Source of the DNA: Trichostrongylus colubriformis
Taxonomy: Eukaryota; Nematoda; Chromadorea; Rhabditida; Trichostrongylidae
DNA length: 64,000 nt
Direction: 5' to 3'
Assembly: GCA_963978905.1 (NCBI GenBank)
Contig: OZ022258.1
Coordinates: 28,834,716 to 28,898,715 of the forward strand
The stretch's first letter is position 1, and each line of letters opens with the position of its first letter. Shown in pieces: positions 46,267 to 59,520 of the stretch. The notes beneath the pieces were generated by a model. It was not told the origin of the DNA. It ran no database searches and worked only from the letters and a program-made list of their open reading frames with translations. Both the position numbers and the translations under genes were made by a program.

Positions 46267-49200
46267 ATGGCATCGGTGACGATGGCGCCGTATGTACGTA
46301 GCGGACGGGCGCCCTTCGGTTGGTCTTCGGACCCATCGACTCAGGGTAAGGTCAGATCTCCAGTCAAGATTGCGTCCAGCCGTGCATGTGTAGCCTTCGA
46401 AATTACTGGACAATACTATGCGCTAAGGTCCCGTATGGTGCCCGATGGCCAGAGATTCGCAAAGGGATGAAGTCGAAAATTCACGACTACCAGTGGCCGT
46501 CCCGTTGAGGCGACTGCCGCCCTGGCAAAGAATACTAATCAAACTGCACACAGACCGCCGACACCGTTTTAGGAATCGTCTCGAGAACCGGAACGAGCGA
46601 CGGCCGAAACGATGTTGTTGGCGACCTATGCGCGAGGTGTTCTCAGAAACTGTGATTATCCATTTTTTTCTCCCACGTGGTAATTCCGGTCTAACGCAAG
46701 AGTGCTTCTTATTTGGCATTTCAACGAGCGTTACCCACCTTGAGTGGCAGCTAATAGGGACTCATTTGAAGAGTTCCATGATTCTATGCACGACGTCTTC
46801 AGTGAAGCGCATTTTTATTTTTCAGGTTGGGGCATCTGTATGAGAAAAAGAGGAAATTCTTTAAGGTAAGGGTGCGGCGAGAAAGGGGGAAAGTAGAAAT
46901 ATAGATATCTCCAAAGCAAAAAGGAAAAGGTACGAAGGAGAGGGTAGCAGATAAAAAGAAAGAAAAAGTGAAAAAACAAGAGCAGTTTTAAAAAGCTGCG
47001 GAACCGCAAAGTAATACGCTGTCGTGCGCGGAGCGAGTGACGAAAAGGCTAAAAAGACCAGATGAAATAGCGGGAAATTGAAGGGAAAAGAGTAAAAAGT
47101 TCCTGTAGTGCCTGCAAGGGAAAGACCGAGAAGAAACGAAAAGATCGAAAGAAAGAAAACAGACAGAACTGAAATCAAAAGTAAGAGCAAAAGTAGGAGC
47201 AAGAGAAAAAAGTGGAAACAACAATGAGGAACAAGATGAAATAGGTAAAGTTGTGACATGATGACTTAGGCTCCATGATTCTTGATGTAGTGTGATCGCA
47301 TCACATTCGAACCTCATAGTCTTCCTAAGGCCTACAAAAATTGTGTTGTAACGGATTACTTGAGAGGACAAAATTTCTCAATCGTCAAACAACCAGGGTA
47401 CTGAATATACGGTTCCAGATTGCATTTGAATAGCATGAATAGCATGATCAACCATCGTGTCGTCGAGGAAATTAGCCCATGAAATACTTGGCAATATGAT
47501 CCGTTTCACACGACCTACAACTGTAGTACAACCTTCATCTCTTCCCTTCGATCCCCAAATCAGGAAATCGGGCCTGGATAGTATTATATAATACAATGCT
47601 CCCAAAATTTATTATAAATCGCTAAAAAGCCTAAGACTCTCAGTTTCCATTTGCAACCACCGCCCTTTCTTAGAACAATTTCCATTTGGCCATAGGACCC
47701 TCGTTCAGGAGTTTCCTGATTGATGGTGTATGCCTTGGCTGAGACTTTCCTAATCTCGAAAGCAACCACGTGCTTCTCACAGGGTGAATCAAAGCAGAAC
47801 AGCTGGCTATTCTATTACGATATCGTAACATATAAAACTATGGAAAAAATATATAGATCTACAAAATACAAAATTCTAGAGCGATAAGGCAAAATAAATG
47901 AGAGGGATAAAGCAAAATAAATGGGCAATACATAAAATGAAAGCCGGAAGAAATTCAATGAAGTGGAATCAAGAAGAATATTCATGAATAGAAGAAGAAT
48001 CGATGACCGAAGCGAAAATCATTAGCTTCGCTTAAATTTTGAAGTAAGGAAGACTCAGAGACGGGGCAGGTAGAGAAAGAGTGGATGGATGGCATGGAAA
48101 GAGAAAAGAAGGACGATCAGTTTTTCGTGCTCGAGTTTATGAAATAGATAAAATCTTAATCGAAACCTTAGTTATACATTTATAAATAATTTCGAAATGA
48201 GTGTGATAAATGATTGCTAGACTGAGCGGTCCAGTTACAACAACAAGGAGCATAAAAAAGCCTACCGATGGGGCAACTCAACATGCTCGTGAGCAACACC
48301 ACTTTACAACTGCGCTAAACAAAAACATATCCGAGACATCAAAGCGTCCACTGAAAAAGCTTTAGCGCTTTCGGGATGTGCCACGTGTGGAGATGATTTT
48401 ATGAGTTGTGGAAAGAGACTCAATTGTTCATAATTCATATCATTTGATTGAAGAATAAGTTCTTCGACGTTTTTTTATTCTTTGTGCTTCGCGACGTTTC
48501 CCTTCACCTTTCGACGTTATATATGTTTTCGATAGAGCTTTTTCTGCACTACACAGCACTGCTTTTAGTTTTCTAATTACTTCGATTGCCTAATATTTAG
48601 GAGGTTTGGAAATTAAGTACGCTGGGGGCAAATTTGGCACTCCCGACACTTCATCTTCCTCGTCTGCCATCGAGATCAAAAAATGTATGTGAATATGTTT
48701 CCGATAGAGCTTTTCCAGATTTTCAGAATGGTTTCATTTGTTCTTACTCGTTTGATTGTTTGTGGTTTTTATGATTTAGAAATGAAGTAATTTGTAGGGA
48801 AAATCTGCAGCTTTGGCGCATCGTAGTCCAAAAAGGTTGACCTTTTTCACACACAAGGAATCAAGTGGGGGAAAAAGAGGTCATTAATCATTCTTCTAAT
48901 ATAATTGAGGGTTTTCTTGCACATTAAAGTGGTTGGTAAAATCTCAATAATTTTTGGCGAAAAATGTGCGGTTGGTTTTGCTTAATACCCCATTTCTAGG
49001 CCTCAAAAATATCAAATTATGAAAGTACTCAAAACATAAGTGACACCTCCTCGTGAAGCAGGGAAAGCTCTTTCAAGAAACATGAATATTCTCTTCATTC
49101 TTCATGGTAGGCGAGGAGAAAAGGTACTGAAAGTGCACATTTTTGCCTAGTACTGCATTTGTGAGCCTCGAAAACAGCGAACAATTAAGCGATTCAATAA

Positions 49201-52200
49201 TGAGTAACACCATTTTGTAGAGCTGAAAAAGCTTTATCTATAACATATGCGCCTACATTTTTTGACCTCGACAGCAGACGAAGAAGAGGAAATGTCGAGA
49301 GAGTAAATTTTTGCCTCCAGATTACTTCATCTCTATACAGCGCAATCACGACGGCAAAAGCCGCTTCCGATGCCAACAAGGCCTTCGAAAAATATCGAGA
49401 AATGAACAGAGCCACGGCATGTTTTAGACATTACCGTACTCTACTGCGATTACCAGGAACAAGTTAAGAAACCCCATTTGTGGAGCGATTTGTGGAAATG
49501 GCATGGGAAGGGGCGTCGCCTGTCACTGTCGAGTCTCATACTCCAACCGCCGCTTCCTCCTTGCCTCCGTCCGACCATTCCTCACTCTCCTCCGTCTTGT
49601 CACTCGTTGCCACTAACCCCATCGATCAATAGAGTCAACATAGACTGCGGCGAATTCGCAAATTTGAAACATGCGCATGACGTGTGGCAGTAGCGGGGAT
49701 AAACCTAAGAAGCAAACTGAGATCAAACGAGGAAACTGATGCGGTCTCACCGGGCCAACCACGGAGGATATGATCTGAAGATGTTTACCTTGAAGTTGTC
49801 AATTTATAGTCTCCAAACCTTAGTATCAGTTATGCTGGTCGAAGGAGGAAGATAGAGGCAATGTTTGCTCTATCAGGAGTTTCATAACTTAAGTTTGATC
49901 ACTAGCACTAGCTTAGCTTAATCACTCTCGCTACAGCAATCGCTCACGATACAGCTACTCTAGAATACAGCTGTTATGCTTGAGATTTAATGGGATAGAA
50001 CTGAAACAAGCAAAAACAGTAGCAATTGCAAGTGGACAGTCGCACGCCTTTCGCGAAATTCGAGAACCGGAAAGTTAAAGAACAGTGATGAAGTTTGAAT
50101 TGAAAAGAATTAAGCAAACTAAAAAAGTGCGTGCGTGCGCAACTTTTAACGACTTTGTGAACTAAAAAACAAGTTCATATTAACATATAGATAAGGATGT
50201 TTAGGCTCTGACTGCATGTTTCCAGCTTCTATCGTCAGTCCCTTTATCTATTCGGACTCTGTCGAACCGAAGCGGAGTGCTGCCACAGTACTCTTAACCA
50301 TAGCGTTGTTTTAGGGTCCATTCTTAAAAATCCACGAACTTTGTCCAAGCAGCAGAACCTCAGTGATCGACCGGATTTTGAGGATGGCTCCAGGAAGTTG
50401 TCCCTCAGTGGACTGTGTGAAGGCTTCTTTTTGAGGGATTTCTAATGCCTAAGCATTTAGGTGCAAAGTGATCTTACGATAGTTTCGAACGCTCACGACC
50501 AGGCTGGGAACCTCAGGACACATTACGGAGAAGTAACTTCTTTGTGCTAAGGACTTATAGATGAATAGATGAACGAAGAAATGCTAAATTCAAACACGAA
50601 ATTCAATTATGGGGTAAAGTTCTGTGAATGGGCGCGACAGGCGTGAATAAATGAACGATTCTCAGAGTAGCAATAAATTCCTGTATTATGTGTATTGGAG
50701 CACATCTTCTATAAGACGAGCACTGGTAATCTCACAGCACTTAGGGTCGGTGCTTTTACCTACCCTTCAGCCACAATGAGAGTGAAACAAGCCCTGGAAG
50801 ACTCACAGATCGAAGGATCAAAAAACGTCGTTCAAAAGTAGGGTGCTCGAATAAGGAGAAATGACCACAAGGAAGTTGTCCGATTTTCATCTCGACCGGA
50901 TTGTACAGGGTCACTTAGTTACTGGTACAGAACATATTTTGGGAGTAACTGGCCATATCCTGCGATGAAGTCGACAAATATCAGCATTTAAGATTGTTGC
51001 CTTTGCGAGATGCTGATTACTCTCGGTGTGTTCATTTCACGAGATAAACACCAGGAAATTGGGCTAAGTCCCGCGAAGGCCGCGCTATCATTGACGGTCG
51101 TCGTGACGCGGGAGATGTGTGAAAACCAGACGGGTGGAATGTCCTCCCCTATCATGACCCTGATAACTGGGTGTGCTACTTTTGTGCAGAATGCTCACTA
51201 GCACCGCTGTCTCGCACTTACTTCACACCTCGTTCGCACTTTCCTCGCACTTCGGCCTCCTCCCTACAGAACAGATCAGAACGAAGCAGTAAGAATAGTT
51301 CACACTCGATGGAACAAGTATAGCAATTCTCAAAATGAATTGTCAAATGGTAAACCACCCTGGAAGTGAGACATTGGGTGACATTAAAAGTTCGCTGTGG
51401 TAATGCATAATAGGCATCACCACTCCCACAGCCCAATTTAATCGATTGTATATCATCTTTAGTGCTTTTGATTACTACTTGATTCCCTACTATGGTGAGC
51501 TCGCTTCATTTTTAAATGATGTAACAGTCATTGTCGAGAAGAAGTTAACAGACAAAGCAGCCATTTGAGCCAGGTCATTCGCATGCCTTTGTGCCAGAGA
51601 GGTACGAGGTGAGGGTGCAAGCAAGAATTCTGTGCAAAAGTCCCACTACCGTAACAACCTGTCGCAAACCACTTGCACGCAAAAAACTCTCTCATGTTAA
51701 CATGGAAAGACTGGCGAATTTTCTTTTTCTAGTGGACGTGGTCATGATTCACAGGCCGTTTCGGAGCGCTTGATAGGGCGTGGCCTACGGACCTAGGTGA
51801 GACTGTATCAAACTCTCTTACCCCGTCACACACTCTCACTTTCGCCACACACTCCCACTCTCGCCACTCAGGCCACGCCCTATCTGGCGGTGTGAAATGG
51901 GTTGTACATATGGAACGTTTCAATAACACATTTTCAAGCTGCAATCGCGCTGGCGATTTGCACATACTATGGACCGCTAACAAAATTTCCAGAAGAATAA
52001 GAGAAAAATGTGTAGAACCGCTGCAGAAACAAGGCTACTAGCAAACAAAGCACGTGTGTTCGGTCTAATACATGATAGAGTGCTAACTGCAGTTGTAATG
52101 GACGCAAAAAGAAAGCCTACAAGCTTTATTGAAGGCGTCAGATAAAAGGTAAACTTGTTTTAGTTCAGATAAAATTTGAGCGAAAAACTGCAATTCGAAA

Positions 52201-55200
52201 CAAAAAGACCGTGTTCTTCTTGATCATTTACCCAACTGTGGGTGGAAAGTGCTGGTTCTCGAAATGCTATAGTGTGTTCTCCTATCTCAAGAGACCCATA
52301 CATTTTCTACCGATTACCATGGAATAATTGGAGAAAGTGGGTGGGACAAAATCATCAGCGCAATTCTGCAGGACTCATTGTGGCAAAATATTAGGACGGA
52401 GTACTCGTGGGATTAAAATGCCGGGTACACATGGCACTGACAGTTCCAACATTAAAGCAGTCTTGTGAATGATTTGTTTGAACCTTGATGTTTAGATATC
52501 GATTTCGACTTTCTCTTGCTTGACCCAAAACCAAATTTATTGATGAAAAGTTTGGCACAAGCTCTTGTTGAGTTAAGATGAGCATTGAATTCTCGGGATA
52601 ATGTAACAGACAGTTCAGGTCGCAGCGTTTGAATATATGAGGAGCAGGCACGTGGCCCACGAATAATTTTTCACTGAGCAGTGTAACAGAGGGCTTAAGA
52701 TCACTCGCTCGTCCCACCACTCTGTCGCACCTTGGTTGTCGCTCTTAATTTTGATCAAAGCTTTGAGTAAGTTGATTTGGTCGCCTGATTTGAATGAAAG
52801 CAAGGGTGCTACGCAGAGCAGTAGAAAAGAGAAGCGAAATCAACCGGCTGAAAACTCTGAACCTCAAGCCCTACTACTTGTTGTTCTCCAGTATTTTGAT
52901 CTCCGCTGCTCCATACTACTTGTTGTTCTCCAGTATTTTGAACTCCGCTTAGATATTTCCATTCTCTACCTCTTGAGCCATATAAAAAGCCTATATAAGC
53001 ATCTGATCCCCTATAACCCACACAACTCATGGACTCGAGATACCTCGACGCCAAGCTATTGGTTTGACTGTTAGGGGCAGCTCGCTGGAACAAATGTAAT
53101 GATTCCTATCGAAGCTACCCAGGCTGCAAAATGTCAGGAATGTTTCGCAGTAGGAGTGATAAGCTTCAGGAAGTTGCATGCGAGTAACTATACCTGAGAA
53201 ATCGCCTAAAAACCCCTGGGTTTCTTCAGTGGAAGAAGTTCATGATTTCGGTCGGTTTGTAAGCTATGGTTGTGCTGCATGAGAGCCAAGACCCCTGCCA
53301 ACTTATAAGGGAAAATCTCGAAAATATTTTGGGATCGGGCAAGAGTCATTGAACTTTACTGCTTCTTGTGCAATGCGATATTTATCAAATAATACACCCC
53401 CCGCATGGCACTGAAATGCTTCATCACTGTGGAAAGAAGTTTGCTCAAAATTTGAACGAGCTTACAGTTCCATCGTGCATTATCTCCTTTCGTTTGAGAA
53501 CATGCTGCAAACTGAGATTTCGGTGCATCGAGATGAGTCGTTTAACCATCTACCAGGTACAACACAATTAAGGTGAAATCCAATGAGCCCAATAATTCAC
53601 CTGCCATTTTTGTACAGAGCACCCATTTAATAACATTCCTTTCATCGACTACGGAAAGCACTTCCCGTATCAGCTATAAATGTGAGAGTACGGTAGGAAA
53701 GAAAATGTGGTAGAGGGGTAAATGGTGTGAAGAATTGGTGATAAGGAGGTGGAAATGAGGGGGTGGGGGTATGCGCGCGGAAACTATGAGAGTGGGCGAA
53801 GCACCGTCACGAGTTTTTCGTAGTCGGTTCCCATTTATCATTCGTTGCCCAGCATGACAATTCTGGCACCAAAAGGCAAATGCGCACGGAATAGTGACGA
53901 GTTCTTTGGTAAGTAACCATGAAGCTTCCTTAGTGGCCATAGCTGATGATCTCATACGTATACCATCACCCTTGCTCTAATGCAGGACTGGTGTGGACGA
54001 AGCAACGTACTTTGTTCTATCGAAAACCGTGTCATCGATCGCTGACTATCATTCCGCATAGAAAAATGTTCAACATGGCAACAGATGGACATTTTTACTG
54101 GTATTGAGCAACTCGATGAGGCCACAAATTCGAATTAATTAACAACTCACTGAAAACATACCATTTTGCCATTTTGTAAAACAGGTCAGTTTCTTCTGAA
54201 TTGTGTATGATATAGAGTACAGGTATATAATTTGAAAAAAAAATTTTCTAAACTACATTACTTATGAAATGATCCAATACACATGTGCTTACACAGTATA
54301 GATGGATGGGAGGGTTGGATGACCAATCTGGCGCAACAGTGAATCCCTTTTTGAAAAGTACCAGTCTACTGGCTTTGATCTGGATTTGATCATGAACAAT
54401 GCGCATGGGAACGACCGTACTTCACACTGCACCACCTGCGCCTAGAAAGCTGTGAAGCAGAGTTATCTGCGTGGAAGTGAGAGGATTTATACCTGAGTAA
54501 TCCTCCCAACTGCGAGCAATTTTTAACTTTCAGTTCTATACTTTTGCATTGCTTATTTGGCAGTACCCCCTATATCCTGTTTCTTAAGCAGGGTACAGGG
54601 CCTCCCAAAATTATGAGCGCTTTGGTTTCGTCAGGCTATGGAAATTGATTCGATATTTTCCATTTCATTTACTGCTCAGTAGTTTAACAGGTCTCCTTCT
54701 CCCAAAGTGCATGGCTACTGGAACGGAGGTCACCATATCTTCGAAATTTCAGAAGTTCATCCAATATGATTAGCTGCCATTCGCTTTAACAGATCTCGCA
54801 TCTCACCTCACCCTCCCCCTTTTTTTCTAATGAAATATTGTTTACGAACACAACCGTCAGATGCAACCCCCTGTGACCACTGATCTCAGTAGGTTATATT
54901 TAGCCAAAAAGATGCTGAAATATTGGCAAAAGGACTTGATGATAAATCGGAACCTAATTATGATAATATGTCGGCATTCGCCTGTTTTGGTGTAAAGATC
55001 AACGAAACATGACTGTAGAATGCTTTGGTATGTATTTATACCGGAGCACTGGCCTCTGTAATATATACTTCGGGACTAATACATGATCAAGTTAGCGAAA
55101 AGCTGGGCTGATTTCTGGGGCAAGCTCGCTCAAAAGTCGTACGACGTGATTTACGCGTCATCATCACCTTTCAAACCGTCCTCCATACTTGCCAAATGTT

Positions 55201-57217
55201 ATTCTTATCTAACTCCTACCGTCATCCTAAGCTGAGGGCACGATCTGCAGAGTTTGCGATTGTGGTTTGGAGTCGATGGAAAATAGATCCGAAGAAAATC
55301 TGTGAAAAAATCGGTATAAAACTTTGCGAGAAACTCGCGTTTGTATATGATGAGACTTCGCGCTCGCACTTCTTTCGACTACGGGCAATTTACAGCATTA
55401 TTTTGCAGTGCATGATACAAGACGTGCGCAAGGTTATGGACAGGTTCGTTTTTCATCCTCACTTTTGAGCTCATGAAATATTACAGCACATATACCCTAA
55501 TTTTGCGACATCTTGTAGCTCACAAGCTTAAAACCATCACAATCTTGTACGGCAAGCAGATGCGTGGTGTTCACAGGGCAATCAACAAGCCACAACAATT
55601 TGTCACACTCACACTCCACTTTATTTCGTTTTTCTTTTTCAATACAATCCTTTTCATTCATTTTTTTGCAAGTTGTTGGGGGAAACCGAGTGATCCCAGA
55701 ATTCTGAGAGGGGTCCCTTTAAATAGCAGTGCAACCTTTTAAGGAGAACCCGACCAAAATTAAGTGGAAATACACTTTCCTCCGTTGAACAGGTAAGGTC
55801 CCAGCACTTCTCGCAGCAAAGTCAAAATCCCCACATCCGAAGATGAGCTATCCAAAAATTTATTCCCTGTCAATCTCGGAGTGTCCAATACGGATTACTG
55901 CTTTTTGGCACTATGAAGCATCTCTAAGAGGAAATATGGTTCCAAGCAGAGAGGAATATCGAAATCGCCTCTGAAAATTTTGAAAATTTTGCAGTAAAGA
56001 AAATTTCGAATAAAACATCTACACCGAAATTGTGGAGAAAGGCGTGCTGAATCTAATGGTTTCAGTTTCTTCACAATCACTCGGGTTTGAGGGGAAATAT
56101 GATCTACCATTAGGCAACGCAGAACGGCGAAAAATTCTCAACCTATGTACCTGATATTATATTAGGTTAATGGCAAAAATTCTTCAAGGTAAAAAAAAAC
56201 AAGATAAGTTTTCAGATGTGTGCAGAGGTTTTGCTCTATCTCCTATACGAGGCTGACTGGCGCAACTAACGAAGTCAAGCCTGCGCAGTGTTTGGGCACG
56301 AAGCATTACTCGTCATTCATAGAACCAGTGGACAGATCGCCAATTACTTACTGCTAACCCAATTTAGCTGTGTCGGAGCCCTTGATCTGGCTTAAAAAAT
56401 CAGCAGACCTGATTCTGCTGTAAAACTAGCCGCACTAGCCTTCTTACAAATTTTCAATGAAATGAAAGATCTTACAGATTTCCCAGTCACGCCTGCTTCT
56501 CAAATGTGCACTGAAAAAGCATCTTCGATTGATTAGAACTTTCATTTCAATCCGTAATGATAGGCGAGTCTGTTTCCAAAAGTAGTAGTTGGACGAGAGT
56601 AATGTCATGAAGTGCATAGGCAGAGGAACAGAAGTAGTGTGGGCAGCGTAGCCCATAAGTGCACAACTTTGCCATTTCCCATGCCAGGATCAAAGAACGC
56701 AAATCTCTCGCGTGCGAATAATCCAGGGACGTAAGAAATGGTCAGTGGCATTATTAACAGATGGGGTTACGAATTTTACGAATATGAATCAAAGATCAAG
56801 CAGGGAAGCTCCATGGAATATGGCTTGTTGATAGAAAAGAAAAAATATTGAGTTACAAATGTATCAAGGCAAATGAATAATTCATTCAAGAAGTTCCTTA
56901 GGTGGAATGCCTTACACTCAAAGACGGTTATAGAAGTAATGAAAGTTATGAGTGGAATTGCTGAATTGAATGAGTGATAAAAAATGGCTTTTCTGAAAAT
57001 CTCTCGTGCGACTGCAGAATGGGTAGAGAGGGTCTTATAAACCACCATAAGTGAACGCCATTTTAGAAAACCAAGCGTGGAGCATGTATGTCCTCCTACC
57101 GCACAAGTAACAGAAGAGTTTATTTTTAGAAACAAAACACGCTTGAGCTTGCTGAAAGATGACTTCAAAAGAAGATTCAGTCAATATCACACACGACCTA
57201 TCCCCTGCGCAGTTTGA
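46267..57217 (+). CDS. Five-exon unrecognised gene, about 176 aa
   Basis: Exons: 46267-46345 (ATG start, donor CAGG/GTAAGG), 46751-46865 (donor GTAAGG), 53853-53908 (donor GTAAGT), 55251-55443, 57130-57217 (acceptor TTTATTTTTAG, stop TGA). The phases chain without error across four junctions and the sum is 531 nt (177 codons). The N-terminus is Gly/Ser/Pro-rich, exon 2 is acidic-aromatic, exon 4 is a charged globular-looking segment with a Cys pair (ICEKIGIKLC) and exon 5 is basic. The Cys pair faintly recalls the end of a saposin-type domain, but the rest of that pattern is missing, so no function is given. The 7 kb second intron could hide further exons or a break between two genes. An AATAAA lies at 57505-57510. 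An internally deleted mariner sits about 240 bp upstream of the start. Confidence 0.55.
48600..49335. repeat. Foldback region with degenerate arms
   Basis: The left arm (48600-48745: GGGGGCAAATTTGGCACTC, CTTCCTCGTCTGCC, TTTTCCGATAGAGCTTTT-like) is inverted at 49186-49335 (AAAGCTTTATCTATAACATA, GGCAAAAATTTACTCTC read from the other strand). A related direct copy of the GATAGAGCTTTTTC block lies at 48530. It is inside intron 2 of the plus-strand gene. Confidence 0.65.
51772..51884. repeat. Short MITE or hairpin, 15-bp inverted ends
   Basis: GATAGGGCGTGGCCT at 51772 is exactly inverted as AGGCCACGCCCTATC at 51870-51884. The interior has a CACTCTCGCCA-type short tandem pattern. Confidence 0.75.
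52391..52720 (-). CDS. Coding-like frame, perhaps a decayed exon
   Basis: A 109-codon frame with varied composition (SEKLFVGHVPAPHIFKRCD, then LTQQELVPNFSSINLVL) ends at 52391. An overlapping frame just 5' (GDQINLLKALIKIKSDNQ, 52803-52700) also looks protein-like, suggesting one ancient coding stretch broken by a frameshift. No clean splice sites are seen and the family is unknown. It lies inside intron 2 of the plus-strand gene, on the other strand. Confidence 0.25.
   Translation of the reverse strand: MVGRASDLKPSVTLLSEKLFVGHVPAPHIFKRCDLNCLLHYPENSMLILTQQELVPNFSSINLVLGQARESRNRYLNIKVQTNHSQDCFNVGTVSAMCTRHFNPTSTPS
52868..52945 (+). repeat. Tandem duplication of about 42 bp
   Basis: CTACTTGTTGTTCTCCAGTA TTTTGA.CTCCGCT occurs twice in a row with one or two differences. 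It encodes QNTGEQQVV twice on the minus strand, but coding status is doubtful. Confidence 0.8.
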
Positions 57218-57749
57218 AGCTGTTAGTGCTCCCCTAAAGCTCCTTGCCATCGTAGGATTAAGTAAAGTTTATTTCCAGCTAACATTGATTTCTTTTCGTA
57301 TTATTCCTCCGGGTTCCGTGGAGCGTTTGGACGCGTTAACATTACGGTGTGAACTTTGATGGACTTTTTCAAAATAATCCTCTTCCTCCATACGAACTGC
57401 TTACACTTTCCTTATTGAAAGTCACACCGATAAGTAACTCAGACGACCACATACAGCGCCGCTTTACAAAGCATTAATGAAAAGAAGCAAAGCCTGCAAA
57501 GCAAATAAAATCAAAGGAGCAAAGGACTCTAAGAAGCATTTTTTTGTCAAATCGCGCTTACCAACAAGCGGGACGTCTCCGTTATTTCATTGAATACTGT
57601 TGGAGCGGGTCTCGGGTAGGAATGCGGACGAAAGCAATCTCTATGGCTGATAATTGGGTCGTTAGGATCAATATACTAAAGCCATAATGCTAGCAACTGG
57701 GTCACAAAACCTGTACATGGAATGCTAAGCGAGTGGCGGAACCTTATGA

Positions 57750-57836
57750 GCTCACCTTGCTTTACAAGAGCTCTTGGAGGGGGAACCCCACCTCTGTCGA
57801 AAAGGGAGGGAGACTCACTCGTAAGGCAAGGTGAGC
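57750..57836. repeat. Short inverted repeat
   Basis: GCTCACCTTGCTTTAC (57750-57765) is inverted at 57821-57836 with one mismatch. The motif imitates splice donors on both strands. Confidence 0.65.
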
Positions 57837-58170
57837 CCCAAAAAGGGTGAGCCATCCGCTACCAGAAGAAGTCAAGGTATGGAAAAAGACGCGACATTGA
57901 GCGAGCGACAAAATGTCTCCAAGTGGGCGGAGCTGCAGAAAGACTTAGTCGTGCGCCGCAGTGGCGTGATATGTGTATGTGTGTTGTGGGTCGCCCCTGA
58001 GGGTGGTCGGCGGCCGCAAAACGGCTGGTGATCGAGAGGGCGGCGGACGGAGCGCGACCACATTACACAGCAATTGGGCCGCTCTCGCTCTCACGCACAC
58101 GCTCCTCTGTAGATGTGTGTAGATGTGATGTGTATGCACGTACGTACGTATGTGTGTGCGCCCGTTTCGA
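57831..58170. other. GC-rich patch with TG/TACG microsatellite
   Basis: High GC around 57930-58060, then TGTGTAGATGTGATGTGTATG and repeated ACGT. Open frames on both strands are likely compositional. A promoter or CpG-like region is possible but unproven. Confidence 0.3.
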
Positions 58171-58777
58171 GACAATGTATTATCACTATCAACATCATCG
58201 ATCGTGACGACCCCTATCTCTTGTGATGGCTAGCTGGGTGATTGGTGAATAACCGTTTTCGTCGTCTTCTACACCTCCTCGCACCACTCCCTCGAGTTTG
58301 AAGCAGTCCCAGTTAGTAGGTATGCAGGTGAACTTAAGGGAATAGGGTGTCAGTCGAAAAGACACTTGAGGAGGGTAAGAGGGCGTCATATTTGGTGCTT
58401 TGGATGAACGTCGTATGGCTCCGATTCGGAAAGTTTTCAGCATTACTGACGACCACTACTCACTACGACTCGTGGAGAGAAAAGGAGTAGAATGGATGGG
58501 TCCAGTAGGGAGACAGGGTCGTAATAAAGTGCCCAGGCGGAGCTACACCATGACTAAAGCAATGCTGTCTTGTATTGCAGTGGACATGTGGAGAAGAATA
58601 ACTTCTTCTATAAGACAAGCCTAAATCGATGAGGTAAGATGGATTGGTCTACCAGTTGCGCGTTAAATAACGGTCCAACTGCGTGCATGTGCTGCTTACA
58701 TTTCATTCGGAAAATGATGTGCTGACCTAGAGGCACATTACGCGTTTGCGAGAACAGAGGATAAAGATAAAAGATAA

Positions 58778-58892
58778 AAACACTGACTTGTACATCGACT
58801 GGACCCCATATGTCGTTGTATAAGTCAAACCTCATACACCGGGCTCCGTAATTCAGAATGGAAATGGAAAGCGCGGAGCATCCCACAGAAGA
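58778..58892 (-). repeat. Dispersed repeat, copy 2
   Basis: ACACTGACTTGTACATCGAC through GCGGAGCATCCCAC matches the order of 21700-21792 with moderate divergence. Confidence 0.6.
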
Positions 58893-59388
58893 GATTGATT
58901 AACACCAGAAACTGCAAAATTTTTATGTTGAAGATAACTTTGACTAGGACTTCAACACTAAAAATGGAATACCAATCCGGGGTCTCATCTAAATGATCTC
59001 AGGACGTCACCGCCCGCATTGCATCGCATCATTGCCTGTAATTGCGACAAGTTCCACCTACGCCCTTTGACGCATTCTCAGGCACAATAGAAATGGTAAC
59101 TGCCAAGCCAGTTCTATTTTCGCACACACTAAAATAATAGGAAACTATAATGGTTGACGCCCTACACATTAGTCATCTCGGCGGTATTTTTCGCAAAGGA
59201 GGACGCGTTGATCTGTTATAGTGCGAATAATTAGTAGTAACCGAATTTCGAAAATACTAGCGGCCTAACGGATGAAAAACAGGGTAACAGCGAACCAGGT
59301 GAGAGAGGTATTATAATGACGAGAAACAATGTGTTACATCTTCACATTGGCTGGATTCCCATTGTGCCACTCAAATTCTGCATTGTTT

Positions 59389-59520
59389 CTACAAGGATGC
59401 TGAGTTATGAGCAAAAGCTTCGGTGTCGGACGGGACTCGAACATGAACAGCATGAAGTGCGGGTTCGAGTCCCGTTCAACACCGGAGCTTTCGCCCATAA
59501 CACAGCATTCTTGTGGTAAC
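59389..59520. repeat. Palindrome containing tRNA T-arm-like boxes
   Basis: ACAAGGATGCTGAGTTATGA at the left pairs with TCATAACACAGCATTCTTGT-type sequence at the right. Both arms hold a TTCGAGTCCCG box, and GCGGGTTCGAGTCCCGT at about 59460 looks like a tRNA T-arm and B box. There is no complete tRNA cloverleaf. A dispersed repeat copy follows at 59525-59575. Confidence 0.7.

Larger units (their letters stand above)
46866..53852. other. Intron 2 of the plus-strand gene, repeat-rich
   Basis: Purine-rich strand (GAAA) at 46870-47250, foldback at 48600-49335, a CT-rich patch at 49540-49620, a short MITE at 51772-51884 and a tandem duplication at 52868. Minus-strand frames at 47378-47769 and 52391-52803 look partly protein-like but lack splice support. 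Confidence 0.4.

Noticed and set aside
46988..47371. Leu/Phe/Ser-rich minus-strand frames resembling membrane proteins
   Set aside because: They translate a GAAA-rich plus strand read backwards (CTT/TTT codons); composition alone explains them.
55251..55443. Saposin-type domain
   Set aside because: The CEKIGIKLC pair recalls the last Cys pair of saposins, but the other four Cys and spacing are absent.
59440..59490. A genuine tRNA gene
   Set aside because: Only a T-arm/B-box resemblance exists inside a palindrome; no acceptor stem, D-arm or anticodon arm can be drawn.
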